Assembly (NCBI GenBank): GCA_021793215.1 | Contig: JAJYTE010000023.1 | Span: forward strand, 1 to 40,763 | DNA: 40,763 bases | Origin: Bacillota bacterium | GTDB taxonomy: Bacteria; Bacillota; Sulfobacillia; JAJZYS01; JAJYTV01 | Direction: 5' to 3' | Shown: positions 1-7,964 of the stretch, piece by piece | How positions within the stretch are numbered: the stretch's first letter is position 1 | Layout: each line of letters opens with the position of its first letter | Notes under the pieces: generated by a model | The model's database searches: none | Told to the model about the DNA's origin: nothing | The model's input: the letters and a program-made list of their open reading frames with translations, nothing else | Program-made: the position numbers and the translations under genes

Positions 1-13
1 CGATCTGGTTCAT
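1..13 (-). CDS. Start of a leftward gene that leaves the window (4 codons)
   Basis: On the minus strand an ATG at position 13 is preceded by a strong ribosome site (AAGGGAGG, about 20-28) at normal spacing. It opens a frame reading Met-Asn-Gln-Ile before the window ends. It lies after the glnA terminator, so it is probably a separate transcription unit in the same direction. Nothing can be said about the product. Confidence 0.5.
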
Positions 14-177
14 CAGGCTTCCTCCCTTGCGCCGATCGTACGGGTACGGGTTCTCCGCGAACGAAGGACCGAAGGGGGGCGACGAGTGGAGCTGGGGAGG
101 GCACGCACCGCCTCCCCCTCGGGATATCTCGCCAGCTTCCTCGGTGGCGAACGCTTGTCCTGCCGCGCGAAGCGAAG

Positions 178-209
178 GGGGCCGGCGAAGGTAGCCCTTC
201 GCCGGCCCC
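178..209 (-). terminator. Hairpin terminator after glnA
   Basis: A perfect 13-bp inverted repeat (178-190 with 197-209, loop of 6 nt) starts about 20 nt beyond the glnA stop on the minus strand. The tail is not T-rich (CCTTCGC), so termination efficiency is uncertain, but the position fits the end of the merR-glnA unit. Confidence 0.65.
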
Positions 210-231
210 AAGCCGCGTCCGCCTCCGAGGT

Positions 232-1662
232 CTAGATGTCGAGGTAGAGGTAGTACTCCATCGGCACAGGGCGCAGGTTCACGGGGTGCAGCTCCTCGCG
301 CCGCTTGTAGTCGATCCAGGCGTGGATGACATCCTCCGGGAAGACGCCGCCCTCCGTAAGGAAGGCGTGGTCGGCCTCAAGGCTCTGAAGCGCCTCCGAG
401 AGTCCGCCCGGAACGGCCCCGATCTTCGCCGCCTCCTCATCCGACAAGTGGTAGATGTTCTTGTCGAGCGGGCCGAAGCCGAGTGCCGTCGGGTCCAACT
501 TGCGCCTCACTCCGTCGAGCCCCGCCATCAGCATCGCGGCGAAGGAGAGGTATGGGTTGCCGGTCGCGTCCGGCGTGCGGAACTCGATGCGCACCGACTT
601 CGGGCTAGACTGCGCGATCGGCACGCGCACGGCGGCCGAACGGTTCCCCTTCGCGAACACGAGGTTCACCGGCGCCTCGTAGCCCGGCACCAGCCGGCGG
701 TAGGAGTTCGTGGTCGCGTTCGTCAGGCCCACCAGCGCCGGCGCGTGGGCAAGGATGCCCGCGATGTAGTGCAGCGCCATCTCGGAGAGGTTGCCGTACC
801 CGCCCTTGCCGTAGAAGAGCGGCTCGCCGTTCCGGAAGATCGACTGGTGGGTGTGCATGCCGGACCCGTTGTCGCCGAAGAGTGGCTTCGGCATGAAGGT
901 TGCGATCTTGCCCGCCTGGCGGGCGATGTTCTTCACGATGTACTTGTAGAGCAGCACGTTGTCCGCGGTGCGGGTGAGGCGGTCGAAGCGGATGCCGATC
1001 TCGCCCTGGCCCGCCGTCGCGACCTCGTGGTGGTGACGCTCGACCTCGATGCCGCAGTCCATCATCGTGCGCACCATCTCGCCGCGCAGGTCGGAAAGCT
1101 GGTCGTGCGGTGACACAGGCGCGTACCCGGACTTCGGGCGGATGCGGTGCTGCAGGTTCGGCGCGCCGAGATCGCCGGTGCCCCATGCGGACTCCTCCGA
1201 CCCGATCGAGAAGAACGACTCCTCGGGGTTCACCTGGTAGCGCACGTCGTCGAAGACAAAGAACTCGAGTTCCGGCCCGAAGTAGGCCATATCTCCGATG
1301 CCGGACTCCTGGAGGTAGCGCTCGGCCTCCTGCGCGATGTGACGGGGATCGCGCGCGAAGCGCTTGAGTCCCGGCTCGTAGACGTCGCAGTTGATCGAGA
1401 GCGTACGGCGCGCGTGGAAGGGATCGAGGAATGCGGACGCGGGGTCGGGGAGCATGATCATGTCGCTCTCCTCGATCTCGCGGAAGCCGCGCAGGGAACT
1501 GCCGTCGAACGGCACGCCGTCGGTGAGGGCCTCCGGCCCGATCTCGCTGGCGGGGAGGGTGATGTGGTGCCAGGTCCCTGGTAGGTCGATCAGCTTCAGG
1601 TCGACGAACTCAACCTCACCGCTCTGAAGCATTGCCAGGATCTCATCCCTAGTCAACGTCAT
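232..1662 (-). CDS. glnA: Glutamine synthetase, type I (GS-I beta-like)
   Basis: Catalyses ATP-dependent synthesis of glutamine from glutamate and ammonia in the cytoplasm, as a dodecamer. The 476-aa product has the N-terminal beta-Grasp region followed by the catalytic domain with GPELEFF, the HHHEVA segment, the KPLFGDNGSGMHTH motif and the NRSAAVR nucleotide/glutamate region. The roughly 25-residue insertion typical of GS-I beta is present (around residues 140-170). A KNIYHL segment matches the adenylylation-site context of that class, and the C-terminus (RPVPMEYYLYLDI) is also beta-like. ATG 1662 is chosen because GGAGGAGG lies directly upstream; an in-frame ATG at 1674 has no ribosome site. 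The gene overlaps the end of the merR regulator, so the two are probably co-transcribed and coupled. Confidence 0.96.
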   Translation of the reverse strand: MTLTRDEILAMLQSGEVEFVDLKLIDLPGTWHHITLPASEIGPEALTDGVPFDGSSLRGFREIEESDMIMLPDPASAFLDPFHARRTLSINCDVYEPGLKRFARDPRHIAQEAERYLQESGIGDMAYFGPELEFFVFDDVRYQVNPEESFFSIGSEESAWGTGDLGAPNLQHRIRPKSGYAPVSPHDQLSDLRGEMVRTMMDCGIEVERHHHEVATAGQGEIGIRFDRLTRTADNVLLYKYIVKNIARQAGKIATFMPKPLFGDNGSGMHTHQSIFRNGEPLFYGKGGYGNLSEMALHYIAGILAHAPALVGLTNATTNSYRRLVPGYEAPVNLVFAKGNRSAAVRVPIAQSSPKSVRIEFRTPDATGNPYLSFAAMLMAGLDGVRRKLDPTALGFGPLDKNIYHLSDEEAAKIGAVPGGLSEALQSLEADHAFLTEGGVFPEDVIHAWIDYKRREELHPVNLRPVPMEYYLYLDI

Positions 1663-2014
1663 CCTCCTCCTCATCGTGCTGGGAGATCATGCGCTCGAGT
1701 TCCGCTCGGTTCGTCACGGGGTAGAGCGAGCGCAACGCCTGACCCGAGAGAAGGCGGCTGCGCACGTCCGACTCCGCGGCCAACGCGGAGCGCTGCTGGC
1801 CGAGCGCGCGGCGGACAGCGTGGAGCGTGTGCCCCTCGTCGAGCAGCTTGCGGATCTGCTGCAGTCTCGCCACCTCGACCGGTCCGTAGAGACGCTGGCG
1901 GCCGGGCGTGCGCCGTGGCGCGATGAGCCCCTGGCTCTCGTAGTAGCGGATCTGCCGCTCCGAGAGTCCCGTGAGCCCGCTGACAGGGCCGATGCCCAGA
2001 AGACCCTCTGCCAT
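1649..2014 (-). CDS. glnR: MerR-family regulator, GlnR-like
   Basis: A 121-aa DNA-binding repressor. The N-terminal winged helix-turn-helix (GIGPVSGLTGLSERQIRYYESQ, then the RLYGP wing) is typical MerR, followed by the LLDEGHTLHAVRRAL helix and an acidic tail. In Bacillota, GlnR proteins of this size sit directly before glnA and repress it when nitrogen is plentiful; here the gene overlaps glnA by 14 bp, which supports that role. I place the start at ATG 2014, preceded by AGAAGGGTGG at 8-nt spacing. A longer in-frame start at 2062 is unlikely because the promoter's -10 box would lie inside the coding region. The symbol rests on context and general similarity, not on a full alignment. Confidence 0.85.
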   Translation of the reverse strand: MAEGLLGIGPVSGLTGLSERQIRYYESQGLIAPRRTPGRQRLYGPVEVARLQQIRKLLDEGHTLHAVRRALGQQRSALAAESDVRSRLLSGQALRSLYPVTNRAELERMISQHDEEEDDVD

Positions 2015-2039
2015 GCGCGCGGCCACCCTTCTGTCAGGT

Positions 2040-2069
2040 ATACTAGTGTCCGGCCGCGACAACGGTCAA
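2040..2069 (-). promoter_or_regulatory. merR-glnA promoter with a dyad in the spacer
   Basis: On the minus strand TTGACC (2064-2069) and TAGTAT (2040-2045) are separated by 18 bp. Inside the spacer is a TGTC-N7-GACA dyad (2047-2061), the usual placement of a MerR-type operator, which suggests autoregulation. Two CCTGACA copies flank the promoter (2032-2038 and 2075-2081). The predicted transcript has a short leader ending in the AGAAGGGTGG site of the start at 2014. It does not match the Bacillus GlnR box TGTNA-N7-TNACA exactly. Confidence 0.55.
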
Positions 2070-2126
2070 TGTTTTGTCAGGTTTCGGCGCAAACTTAACG
2101 TCTTCCTTCCCAAAAGCATGTCAAAC

Positions 2127-2152
2127 GGCCGCCGAGCTCTCGCCCGACGGCC
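2127..2152 (-). terminator. Hairpin terminator after phoU
   Basis: An 11-bp stem (2127-2137 with 2142-2152, one G/T wobble pair at position 6 and another within the stem, loop of 4 nt) lies about 20 nt past the phoU stop. On the minus strand it is followed by GTTTGACATGCTTTT. It separates the phosphate operon from the merR promoter. Confidence 0.6.
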
Positions 2153-2171
2153 ATAGTCTTCCTCCGGAATG

Positions 2172-2825
2172 CTAGTGGTTGAGGTCCTTGCGCTCGCCCG
2201 AAACCATGTAGATGACGGCTTCCCCGAGGTTCGTCGCGTGGTCCGCGACGCGCTCGAGGTGCTGCGCGACGAACAGGAGGTGCGTCGCCTGGTGGATCGT
2301 TCGGGGATCCTCCATCATGTAGACGAGCAGTTCACGCAGCACCTGACTGTACAGGTGATCGACCTGGTCGTCGGTGCGCAGTAGCTCATGCGCGGCGTCC
2401 GGATCGCGCCGCACGTAGGACCTGAGCGCGTCGCGCGTCATGCGCTGCGCGAGTTCCGCCATGCGTGGTACGTCGATCAGCGGCTTCATGAGGGGTTCGC
2501 CGGCGATGCGCAGCGTCACTTTGGCGATATCGACCGCGTGGTCGCCGATCCGCTCGAGGTCGCCGACGATCTTGATCGCCGTGCCGACGATCCGGAGGTC
2601 GCTCGCGATCGGCTGCTGCAGCGCGATGATCTGGAGGCAGCGCGTCTCGATGTCGATCTGCATCGCATCGACGTGGTCGTCGCCGTCGATGATCTCCTTC
2701 GCCACCTGCATGTCGCCCGCCGCCAGCGACCGCACCGCCTGTCCGATGCGCTCCTCGACGAGCGTGCCCATGCGCAGGACGTCCTGCTGCAGTTCCTCGA
2801 GCTCTTGATGGAATGTGCTTCGCAC
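2172..2825 (-). CDS. phoU: Phosphate uptake regulator PhoU
   Basis: A 217-aa all-helical protein of two PhoU repeats that links Pst transporter activity to the PhoR kinase. The N-terminus (MRSTFHQELEEL) and the metal-binding-type stretches GDDHVDAMQ, ERIGDHAVDIAK, RTDDQVDHLY and ERVADHATNLGE match the family. The GTG at 2825 is preferred: GGGAGGG sits about 6 nt upstream and the resulting N-terminus is the family one. An upstream in-frame TTG at 2846 would overlap pstB. It is the last gene of the first phosphate operon, 13 nt after pstB, and is followed by a hairpin terminator. No second phoU is seen near the other pst locus. Confidence 0.95.
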   Translation of the reverse strand: MRSTFHQELEELQQDVLRMGTLVEERIGQAVRSLAAGDMQVAKEIIDGDDHVDAMQIDIETRCLQIIALQQPIASDLRIVGTAIKIVGDLERIGDHAVDIAKVTLRIAGEPLMKPLIDVPRMAELAQRMTRDALRSYVRRDPDAAHELLRTDDQVDHLYSQVLRELLVYMMEDPRTIHQATHLLFVAQHLERVADHATNLGEAVIYMVSGERKDLNH

Positions 2826-2838
2826 GCGAATCCCTCCC

Positions 2839-3597
2839 TTAGCCAAAGCGGCCCGTGATGTAGTCCTCGGTCCTCTGGTCCTGCGGCCGTGTGAAGATCT
2901 CCTTGGTCGGGCCGAACTCGACGAGCTGCCCGCTCAGGAAGAACGCCGTGTAGTCCGAGATGCGTCCAGCCTGCTGCATGTTGTGCGTCACGACGATCAA
3001 TGTGTACCGCTCCTTGAGCGTTACCGCCAGCTCCTCGATCTTCGCCGTCGCAACGGGGTCGAGCGCCGAGGCCGGCTCGTCCATCAGCAGCACTTCAGGC
3101 TCCACGGCCAGCGCGCGCGCGATGCACAGCCGCTGCTGCTGGCCGCCGGAGAGTTCGAAGGCGCTCTTCTGCAGCTTGTCCCGCACCTCGTCCCACAGCG
3201 CCGCCGCGCGCAGGCTCTCCTCGACGACCTCGCGCAGCCGCCGCTCGTTGCGCTGGCCGTGGATCCTCGGGCCGTACGCGACGTTCTGGTAGATCGTCAT
3301 CGGGAAGGGGTTCGGACGCTGGAAGACCATTCCGACGCGTCGGCGCAGCGATACGGGATCCCGTCCGCGCGCGTAGATGTCCTCGCCGTCCAGAAGCACG
3401 CTGCCCTCGATGCGTGCGCCCGGCACGTGGTCGTTCATGCGGTTCAGCGTGCGCAGGAACGAAGACTTGCCACAGCCGCTCGGTCCGATGATCGCCGTGA
3501 TCGAGTTCTCCGGAACCTTGACGCTGATCTCCTTGAGTCCCGGAGCCGCGCCGTACCATAAGCTCAGTCGATCGGCTTCCATCTTCGCTGCATTCAA
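2839..3597 (-). CDS. pstB: Phosphate ABC transporter ATP-binding protein
   Basis: A 252-aa ATPase that powers phosphate import through PstA/PstC. Walker A (GPSGCGKSS), Q-loop ([18 protein letters not shown]), signature LSGGQQQR, Walker B ([11 protein letters not shown]) and the switch histidine (VVTHN) are all present in order, and the ARIEG/NRMND stretch is PstB-specific. The start is TTG 3597, whose TTGA overlaps the pstA stop. AGGAGGG lies about 9-10 nt upstream, while the ATG at 3582 has no clear site. It is the only pstB in the window although there are two pstC/pstA pairs, so it may serve both permeases (inference). Confidence 0.96.
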   Translation of the reverse strand: MNAAKMEADRLSLWYGAAPGLKEISVKVPENSITAIIGPSGCGKSSFLRTLNRMNDHVPGARIEGSVLLDGEDIYARGRDPVSLRRRVGMVFQRPNPFPMTIYQNVAYGPRIHGQRNERRLREVVEESLRAAALWDEVRDKLQKSAFELSGGQQQRLCIARALAVEPEVLLMDEPASALDPVATAKIEELAVTLKERYTLIVVTHNMQQAGRISDYTAFFLSGQLVEFGPTKEIFTRPQDQRTEDYITGRFG

Positions 3598-4358
3598 CGG
3601 GCGTGACCCTCCTGTCCACGTTGAAAGAAGAGCTCGACCGCCGCCGCCGAGAGCGCCGCCAGCGCCAGCAGCAGCGAAACCGGCCAGAAGGCCTGCGCCG
3701 TTCCGATCCGTCCTTGCATCTCAAGATACCATAGCGCCGCTGCGAGCGTCGCACCGGCGCGCAGGGCGCCTTCGCCATGCGCCGCAAGCGGGCCCGCGAG
3801 CAGTGAAACGAGCGCCGCCTCGCCGAGCGAACGCCCGGCGGCCTGCAAGAGCGCCTGTCCGACCTGCCGCCGCGCTGCGGGGAACACGGCGCGGGCAGCC
3901 TGCGGTGCGGTTGCGCCGAGCGCGACCGCCGCCTGGGCGATCCCCTGGTAGCCCGAGAAGTCCTCGGCGACCTGCAGGACGGCCGTGGGCAGGTTCAGGA
4001 GACCGAGCCCAAGCGCCGCGAGCCAGATCCCGGCCGGCAGGTGGACGAGGTCCGACCAGGCGATGAGCATCGCCGCCCCGACCACCACCGACGGCACTGC
4101 GGCGGCGGCCTGCAGCACCCCGCGCACGGCGCCCTCGTACCGCCCCGCCCCGCCGAGCGCCAGTTCCGCCCCCGCCTCCAGCCCCAGCGTCGCGCAGAGC
4201 GCGACGGCCGCAACGGACGTTAGCGCGGTCGCGAAGAGTCCGCCAAGGTCCGGCGGCGTGCGCGGCGCGCCGCCGGCGGCCGCCGCGGCGAGAAGCCACG
4301 CCGCGGCGGTCGCGAGCACGACCGCCCAGTAACGCCGCTCACCGCTGCGCAGGCGCAT
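3594..4358 (-). CDS. pstA: Phosphate ABC transporter permease PstA-type, short and divergent
   Basis: A 254-aa inner-membrane protein with about six hydrophobic segments. The cytoplasmic coupling (EAA-type) loop is recognisable: [20 protein letters not shown] followed by [10 protein letters not shown]. The protein is shorter than a usual PstA (about 280-300 aa) and very Ala/Leu-rich, so identification relies partly on its place between the pstC-type gene and pstB. ATG 4358 lies inside the end of the preceding pstC-type gene (20-bp overlap), and an AGAGGA stretch precedes it. The other PstA-type permease at 17652-18488 is much more canonical. Confidence 0.85.
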   Translation of the reverse strand: MRLRSGERRYWAVVLATAAAWLLAAAAAGGAPRTPPDLGGLFATALTSVAAVALCATLGLEAGAELALGGAGRYEGAVRGVLQAAAAVPSVVVGAAMLIAWSDLVHLPAGIWLAALGLGLLNLPTAVLQVAEDFSGYQGIAQAAVALGATAPQAARAVFPAARRQVGQALLQAAGRSLGEAALVSLLAGPLAAHGEGALRAGATLAAALWYLEMQGRIGTAQAFWPVSLLLALAALSAAAVELFFQRGQEGHAR

Positions 4359-5106
4359 GGTGTCCTCTTCCCAGGAGGCCGGCCGCCGCGCCCGCCAGCG
4401 CGAGCAGCAGCGCGATCGCCCCGAGCCCCGCCTGCCAGCGCCCGCCCGCGGGGGCCTGCGGCAGCTGCGCCAGAAGCGACGCGGCGAGTGCTCCCGACGG
4501 AGCGAACAGCCGTGGCAGTCCGCCGGAATTGCCGATCAGCACCGACGCGACTGCCGCCTCCCCCACGATGCGCGTCGCGGCAAGACCGAGAAGGCGCAGC
4601 CGCGTCCCCCGAAGCCCGCCGCGCAGCGCGAGCAGGACGTCGTCCGCGCGCGCGCCGAGCGCGAGCGCCCCGTCGCGGGCAGGGCCCTGCGCCGAGAGGG
4701 CCGCGGCGATGCCCTGGGCGACGAGCGGCGTCTGCATGAGGCCGAGGCCGAGGGCGGCCAGCGCGACGCCCTCGCCGAGTGAGATGCGGTGAAGTAGAGG
4801 CAGTAGGAACGCGAGCAGTCCCGCCCCGAGCGCAACGCCAGGCGTCGCCGCAAGGAGCCGCAGCGCGCCGCCGCCGCGCCCGAACGCGACCTGGGCTCCG
4901 GCGCCCTCGCCGAGCCAGAGCGCCAGCCCGCCGCCCAGCGCCGCAAGCAGCACCGATCCGAGACCAAGGCCGACGATTCCGAAGGCGAAGGGCGGAGACC
5001 AGAGCGTCGCCAGCGAGACGCGCGCGAGCCCCCCTACGCCCCAGACCAGGACGACGGTGAGCGGCACCGCCGAGGCCAGGAGCGCGGCGCGCAGCCCGGC
5101 GCTCAC
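4339..5106 (-). CDS. pstC: Phosphate ABC transporter permease PstC-type, short and divergent
   Basis: A 255-aa membrane permease with about six transmembrane stretches and an EAA-type loop (ALALGARADDVLLALRGGLRG, then RIVGEAAVASVLIGNSGG). It starts at GTG 5106, whose GTGA overlaps the stop of the binding-protein gene. A frame continuing upstream is only a shadow of pstS. Usual PstC proteins are about 300-340 aa, and the second copy in this window is 362 aa, so this one lacks much of the N-terminal and periplasmic extension. It pairs with the 254-aa PstA-type protein downstream. Confidence 0.85.
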   Translation of the reverse strand: MSAGLRAALLASAVPLTVVLVWGVGGLARVSLATLWSPPFAFGIVGLGLGSVLLAALGGGLALWLGEGAGAQVAFGRGGGALRLLAATPGVALGAGLLAFLLPLLHRISLGEGVALAALGLGLMQTPLVAQGIAAALSAQGPARDGALALGARADDVLLALRGGLRGTRLRLLGLAATRIVGEAAVASVLIGNSGGLPRLFAPSGALAASLLAQLPQAPAGGRWQAGLGAIALLLALAGAAAGLLGRGHHAPAQR

Positions 5107-5843
5107 CGCGCCGCCTCGCGCCGCAGGGCGACCTGCCGCAGCACTGCGGCGGCGAGCTTCGCGCGGCGGTCCCCCCGGCGGTAAAGGGTGTAGGCCGCGA
5201 AGCGCAGCGCGTAGCCCTTGTCCCACGGTGCACGCCCGCCCAGGCGCACCACGAGCTCCTTGGGCGCATACGCCGCCTCCACGAAGCCGAGCGCGCCCGG
5301 CAGGTGCTTGACGGCCGGTGCGACCTGGCCGCTCGCCAGCACGACGAGCGCGCCTTGGGGCAGCGGCCCGCCGGCGAAGCGCTCGAGCAGCGCGCGCACA
5401 CCCGAGCCCGGTGCGCGCAGCACGAGTCGCACCGGCAGGTCCAGCCCCCCGACCTCGCGCCAGTTGCGCACCCGCCCGCGGAGGAGCCCCTTGAGATCGG
5501 ACTCCGTCAGGTCGCGCGGCACGCCGGGCGCCCCGACGAGCGCGATGGCGATGCGCGCGAGCGGGACCCGGACGATGCCGGGCGCCGAGAGCGCGAGGTC
5601 CGAGAGCGCAATGTCCGCGGCGCCGCGGCGTACGGCAGCGAGCCCCTCCGAGGATCCGAGCGTGCCGACCTCCACGCGACCGCCCAGCGCCACGGAGAGC
5701 GGCCCCCTCGCCGCCTCGGCGAGCGGCGCGAGCGACGTCGACCCGGCGATCACGAGCGCGGGCGCCGGCAACAGCGGGGTCAGCGCGAGCAGCGCGAGCA
5801 CGGCGATCATCACCCCCCACCAGTGGCCAAGGAACCGGTCCAT
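5103..5843 (-). CDS. pstS: Phosphate-binding protein PstS-type, short, no lipobox
   Basis: A 246-aa solute-binding protein. A hydrophobic N-terminus (about residues 8-34) leads into IAGSTSLAPLAEA, the start of the mature PstS fold. Ligand-contact motifs GSSEGLAAVRRGAADIALSD and RAPGSGVRALLERF are visible. Unlike the second PstS here there is no lipobox cysteine, so it is either cleaved and free or held by an uncleaved membrane anchor. At 246 aa it is shorter than typical PstS (about 300-370). ATG 5843 lies 24 nt after phoR in the same operon; its ribosome site is weak. Confidence 0.87.
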   Translation of the reverse strand: MDRFLGHWWGVMIAVLALLALTPLLPAPALVIAGSTSLAPLAEAARGPLSVALGGRVEVGTLGSSEGLAAVRRGAADIALSDLALSAPGIVRVPLARIAIALVGAPGVPRDLTESDLKGLLRGRVRNWREVGGLDLPVRLVLRAPGSGVRALLERFAGGPLPQGALVVLASGQVAPAVKHLPGALGFVEAAYAPKELVVRLGGRAPWDKGYALRFAAYTLYRRGDRRAKLAAAVLRQVALRREAAR

Positions 5844-5867
5844 CCGCGGAAGGCCCCCTGATGCTCG

Positions 5868-7214
5868 CTATGACAGAGCGGGCGGGTCCATGTCCGGCAG
5901 CGAGAGGATGAGGGTCGTACCCTGCCCAAGCTCGCTCTCCACCGAGAGGTCGGCGCCGATGGACAGGGCGAGGTGACGAGCGATCGAGAGCCCGAGCCCC
6001 GACCCGCCGGTCGCCCTCTGGCGCGAGCGGTCGACGCGGTAGAACCGCTCGAAGATGCGCGGCAGATCGTCCGCCGGGATGCCCGGGCCGTCGTCCACGA
6101 CGCGCAGGTACGGCCCAAGCGCACCGTGCCCCGTCTCGACGCGGACGTGGCCGCCCTCCTGGGTGTACGTCACGGCGTTGTCGACGAGCGAGATCACGAT
6201 GCCCTCGATGCGGTCGCGGTCGCTCAGCACGCGAGTCTCCTCACCGGCGACGTCGAGCGACACGCCGCGGGAGCGTGCGGTCTCGCCGTAGCGATCGGCG
6301 ACGGCCCGGGCGACTTCCCGCAGCGGCACCTCGGCGCGCTCGGGGCGCGTGCGTCCGCTCTCCAGCGCCGCGAGGCGCAGGAGGTCGTCGACGAGCAGCG
6401 TCAGGCGCTTCGTCTCATCGTTGATGTGGCGCAGGAAGCGCTCCCGGCGCTGCTCGTCCACGCTGCCGCCGAGGAGTGTCTCGGCGAAGCCGCCGATCAC
6501 CGTCAGCGGCGTGCGCAGCTCGTGCGACACATTGGCAACGAACTGGCTGCGCACCTCGAGGAGGCGCCGCTCCTCCGTCACGTCGGTGGCCACCAGCAGG
6601 ACGCCGCCGGCGCCGCGCACCGGCGCGAGGTCGATCTGCAGCACGCGACCGTCCTCGCGGCGCTCGATCTGCATCACCTCACCCTGCTCCACGCGGTCGA
6701 GCGCCGACTCGAGCGCGTAGGCATGCGTGATCGCCAGGTGGTAGGTCTCCACCACCTCGGGCGCCCAGACGCCGAAGATCCGCTCCGCCGCGGGGTTGAC
6801 GACCTGGACGCGCCGCCGCTGGTCGAGTAGCACGACGCCGCTCTGCAGGTTGTGGATGATCGCCTGGAAGCGGGCCCGGTCGACCTCGAGCGCCGAGAGG
6901 GCGCCCTGCAGCCGCGCGAGGCCCTGGTTGAACTGCTCTCCGACGTCGCCGGCGTCGGCGCGCGCGAGGTAGAGCCGCTCCGTCCGACGACCGTCGGCGA
7001 AGGCGTCGAGCGCGCGCGTCGCCGCCTCGAGGTCAAGGCGCGCGCGCCGCTCCAAAAACCCGCCCAGCAGCACGCCGGCGATGGCGCCGCCCACTCCGCC
7101 GACGATGCCAAGTTCGACCCCGTTCGGCGCCCCCTGGATGATCCACGCGAAGGCGCCGACCAGGACGAGACTGATCCCCGCGCCCAGGAGCGCCCCGGCC
7201 TTCCAGGTGCTCAT
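5868..7214 (-). CDS. phoR: PhoR-type sensor histidine kinase with PAS domain
   Basis: A 448-aa membrane kinase. Two N-terminal transmembrane segments (about 7-27 and 34-53) have almost no extracellular loop between them, as in kinases that sense through the Pst/PhoU complex. A linker, then a PAS domain (about 113-215), and HisKA with FVANVSHELRTPL (His231) follow. The HATPase has the VDNAVTYT N-box, DDGPGIP, FERFYR and GGSGLGLSI. ATG 7214 overlaps the phoP stop as ATGA. Its place between phoP and pstS makes phosphate starvation the likely signal. Confidence 0.93.
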   Translation of the reverse strand: MSTWKAGALLGAGISLVLVGAFAWIIQGAPNGVELGIVGGVGGAIAGVLLGGFLERRARLDLEAATRALDAFADGRRTERLYLARADAGDVGEQFNQGLARLQGALSALEVDRARFQAIIHNLQSGVVLLDQRRRVQVVNPAAERIFGVWAPEVVETYHLAITHAYALESALDRVEQGEVMQIERREDGRVLQIDLAPVRGAGGVLLVATDVTEERRLLEVRSQFVANVSHELRTPLTVIGGFAETLLGGSVDEQRRERFLRHINDETKRLTLLVDDLLRLAALESGRTRPERAEVPLREVARAVADRYGETARSRGVSLDVAGEETRVLSDRDRIEGIVISLVDNAVTYTQEGGHVRVETGHGALGPYLRVVDDGPGIPADDLPRIFERFYRVDRSRQRATGGSGLGLSIARHLALSIGADLSVESELGQGTTLILSLPDMDPPALS

Positions 7215-7888
7215 GCCTGGGCGAAGCGGTAGCCGACGCCCCGCACCGTTTCGACGAGGCGCGGTCGCGACGGCTCCTCCTCCACTTTCTCGCGCAGGTG
7301 GCGCACGTGGACGTCGACGGTCCGCGCATCGCCGTAGAAATCGTAGCCCCAAACTCTCTGCAGCAGGATCTCCCGCGTCAGCACCTGGCCAGGCCGCTCC
7401 ATCAGGGCGCGCAGGAGCCCGAACTCCGTCAAGGTCAGCGCGACCTCCCGCTCTGCGACGTAGCAGCGATGCGCCGCCAGATCGAGCGTCACTCCGCCCG
7501 CCGAGATGCTCTCGGCGTCCGGCTCCGACCGCCGCAGCACGGCCTTGACGCGCGCCACGAGTTCCCTCGGAGAGAACGGCTTGCCCATGTAGTCGTCCGC
7601 GCCGAGCTCGAGCCCGCGCACCCGGTCGGCCTCTTCGGTGCGGGCCGTGAGCATGATCACCGGCAACCTGCCGAGCTTGCGCAGTTCGCGCAGCACGGCG
7701 ACGCCGTCCACCTTCGGCAGCATCAGGTCCAGCACGGCGAGCTGCAACTCCTCTTCGCGCGCGAGCGCGATCGCCTGCTCGCCGTCCACCGCCTGCACTA
7801 CGGTGAACCCCGCCTCCTCGAGGTGGAAGGCGACGAGCTCACGGATCGCTTCCTCGTCCTCGACCACCAGCACCCGGTCGCGGCGCAA
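7211..7888 (-). CDS. phoP: PhoP/PhoB-type response regulator
   Basis: A 225-aa OmpR-class regulator. The receiver domain has the acidic pair (EDEE), phospho-acceptor Asp54 (VLDLMLP), the T/S switch (LTAR) and Lys in GKPFSPREL. The C-terminal winged helix has the ALTLTEFGLL and GDARTVDVHVRHLR stretches. It starts at TTG 7888 with GGGGG 7 nt upstream. It is the first gene of the phoP-phoR-pstSCAB-phoU operon, and a candidate Pho box (7939-7955) lies directly upstream, suggesting positive autoregulation. Confidence 0.94.
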   Translation of the reverse strand: MRRDRVLVVEDEEAIRELVAFHLEEAGFTVVQAVDGEQAIALAREEELQLAVLDLMLPKVDGVAVLRELRKLGRLPVIMLTARTEEADRVRGLELGADDYMGKPFSPRELVARVKAVLRRSEPDAESISAGGVTLDLAAHRCYVAEREVALTLTEFGLLRALMERPGQVLTREILLQRVWGYDFYGDARTVDVHVRHLREKVEEEPSRPRLVETVRGVGYRFAQA

Positions 7889-7923
7889 GGCAGTTCCCCC
7901 TGTCCTCGGCGGCTCCTGCGGCC

Positions 7924-7955
7924 ATCATCGCGGCCGCGGGTTACGGATCTGTTAT
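7924..7955 (-). promoter_or_regulatory. Candidate Pho box and -10 before phoP
   Basis: Minus strand: ATAACA (7950-7955), 5 nt, GTAACC (7939-7944), then 9 nt to GATGAT (7924-7929) as a -10-like hexamer. Half-sites repeat every 11 bp, the spacing of PhoP/PhoB direct repeats. The same arrangement occurs before the second pstS (20712-20743). Confidence 0.55.
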
Positions 7956-7964
7956 GGACACCGC

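Noticed and set aside
5107-5820. Long open frame extending the pstC gene upstream to a 493-aa protein
   Set aside because: The extension is Arg/Ala-rich shadow sequence over pstS; the GTG at 5106 with GTGA overlap is the natural start.
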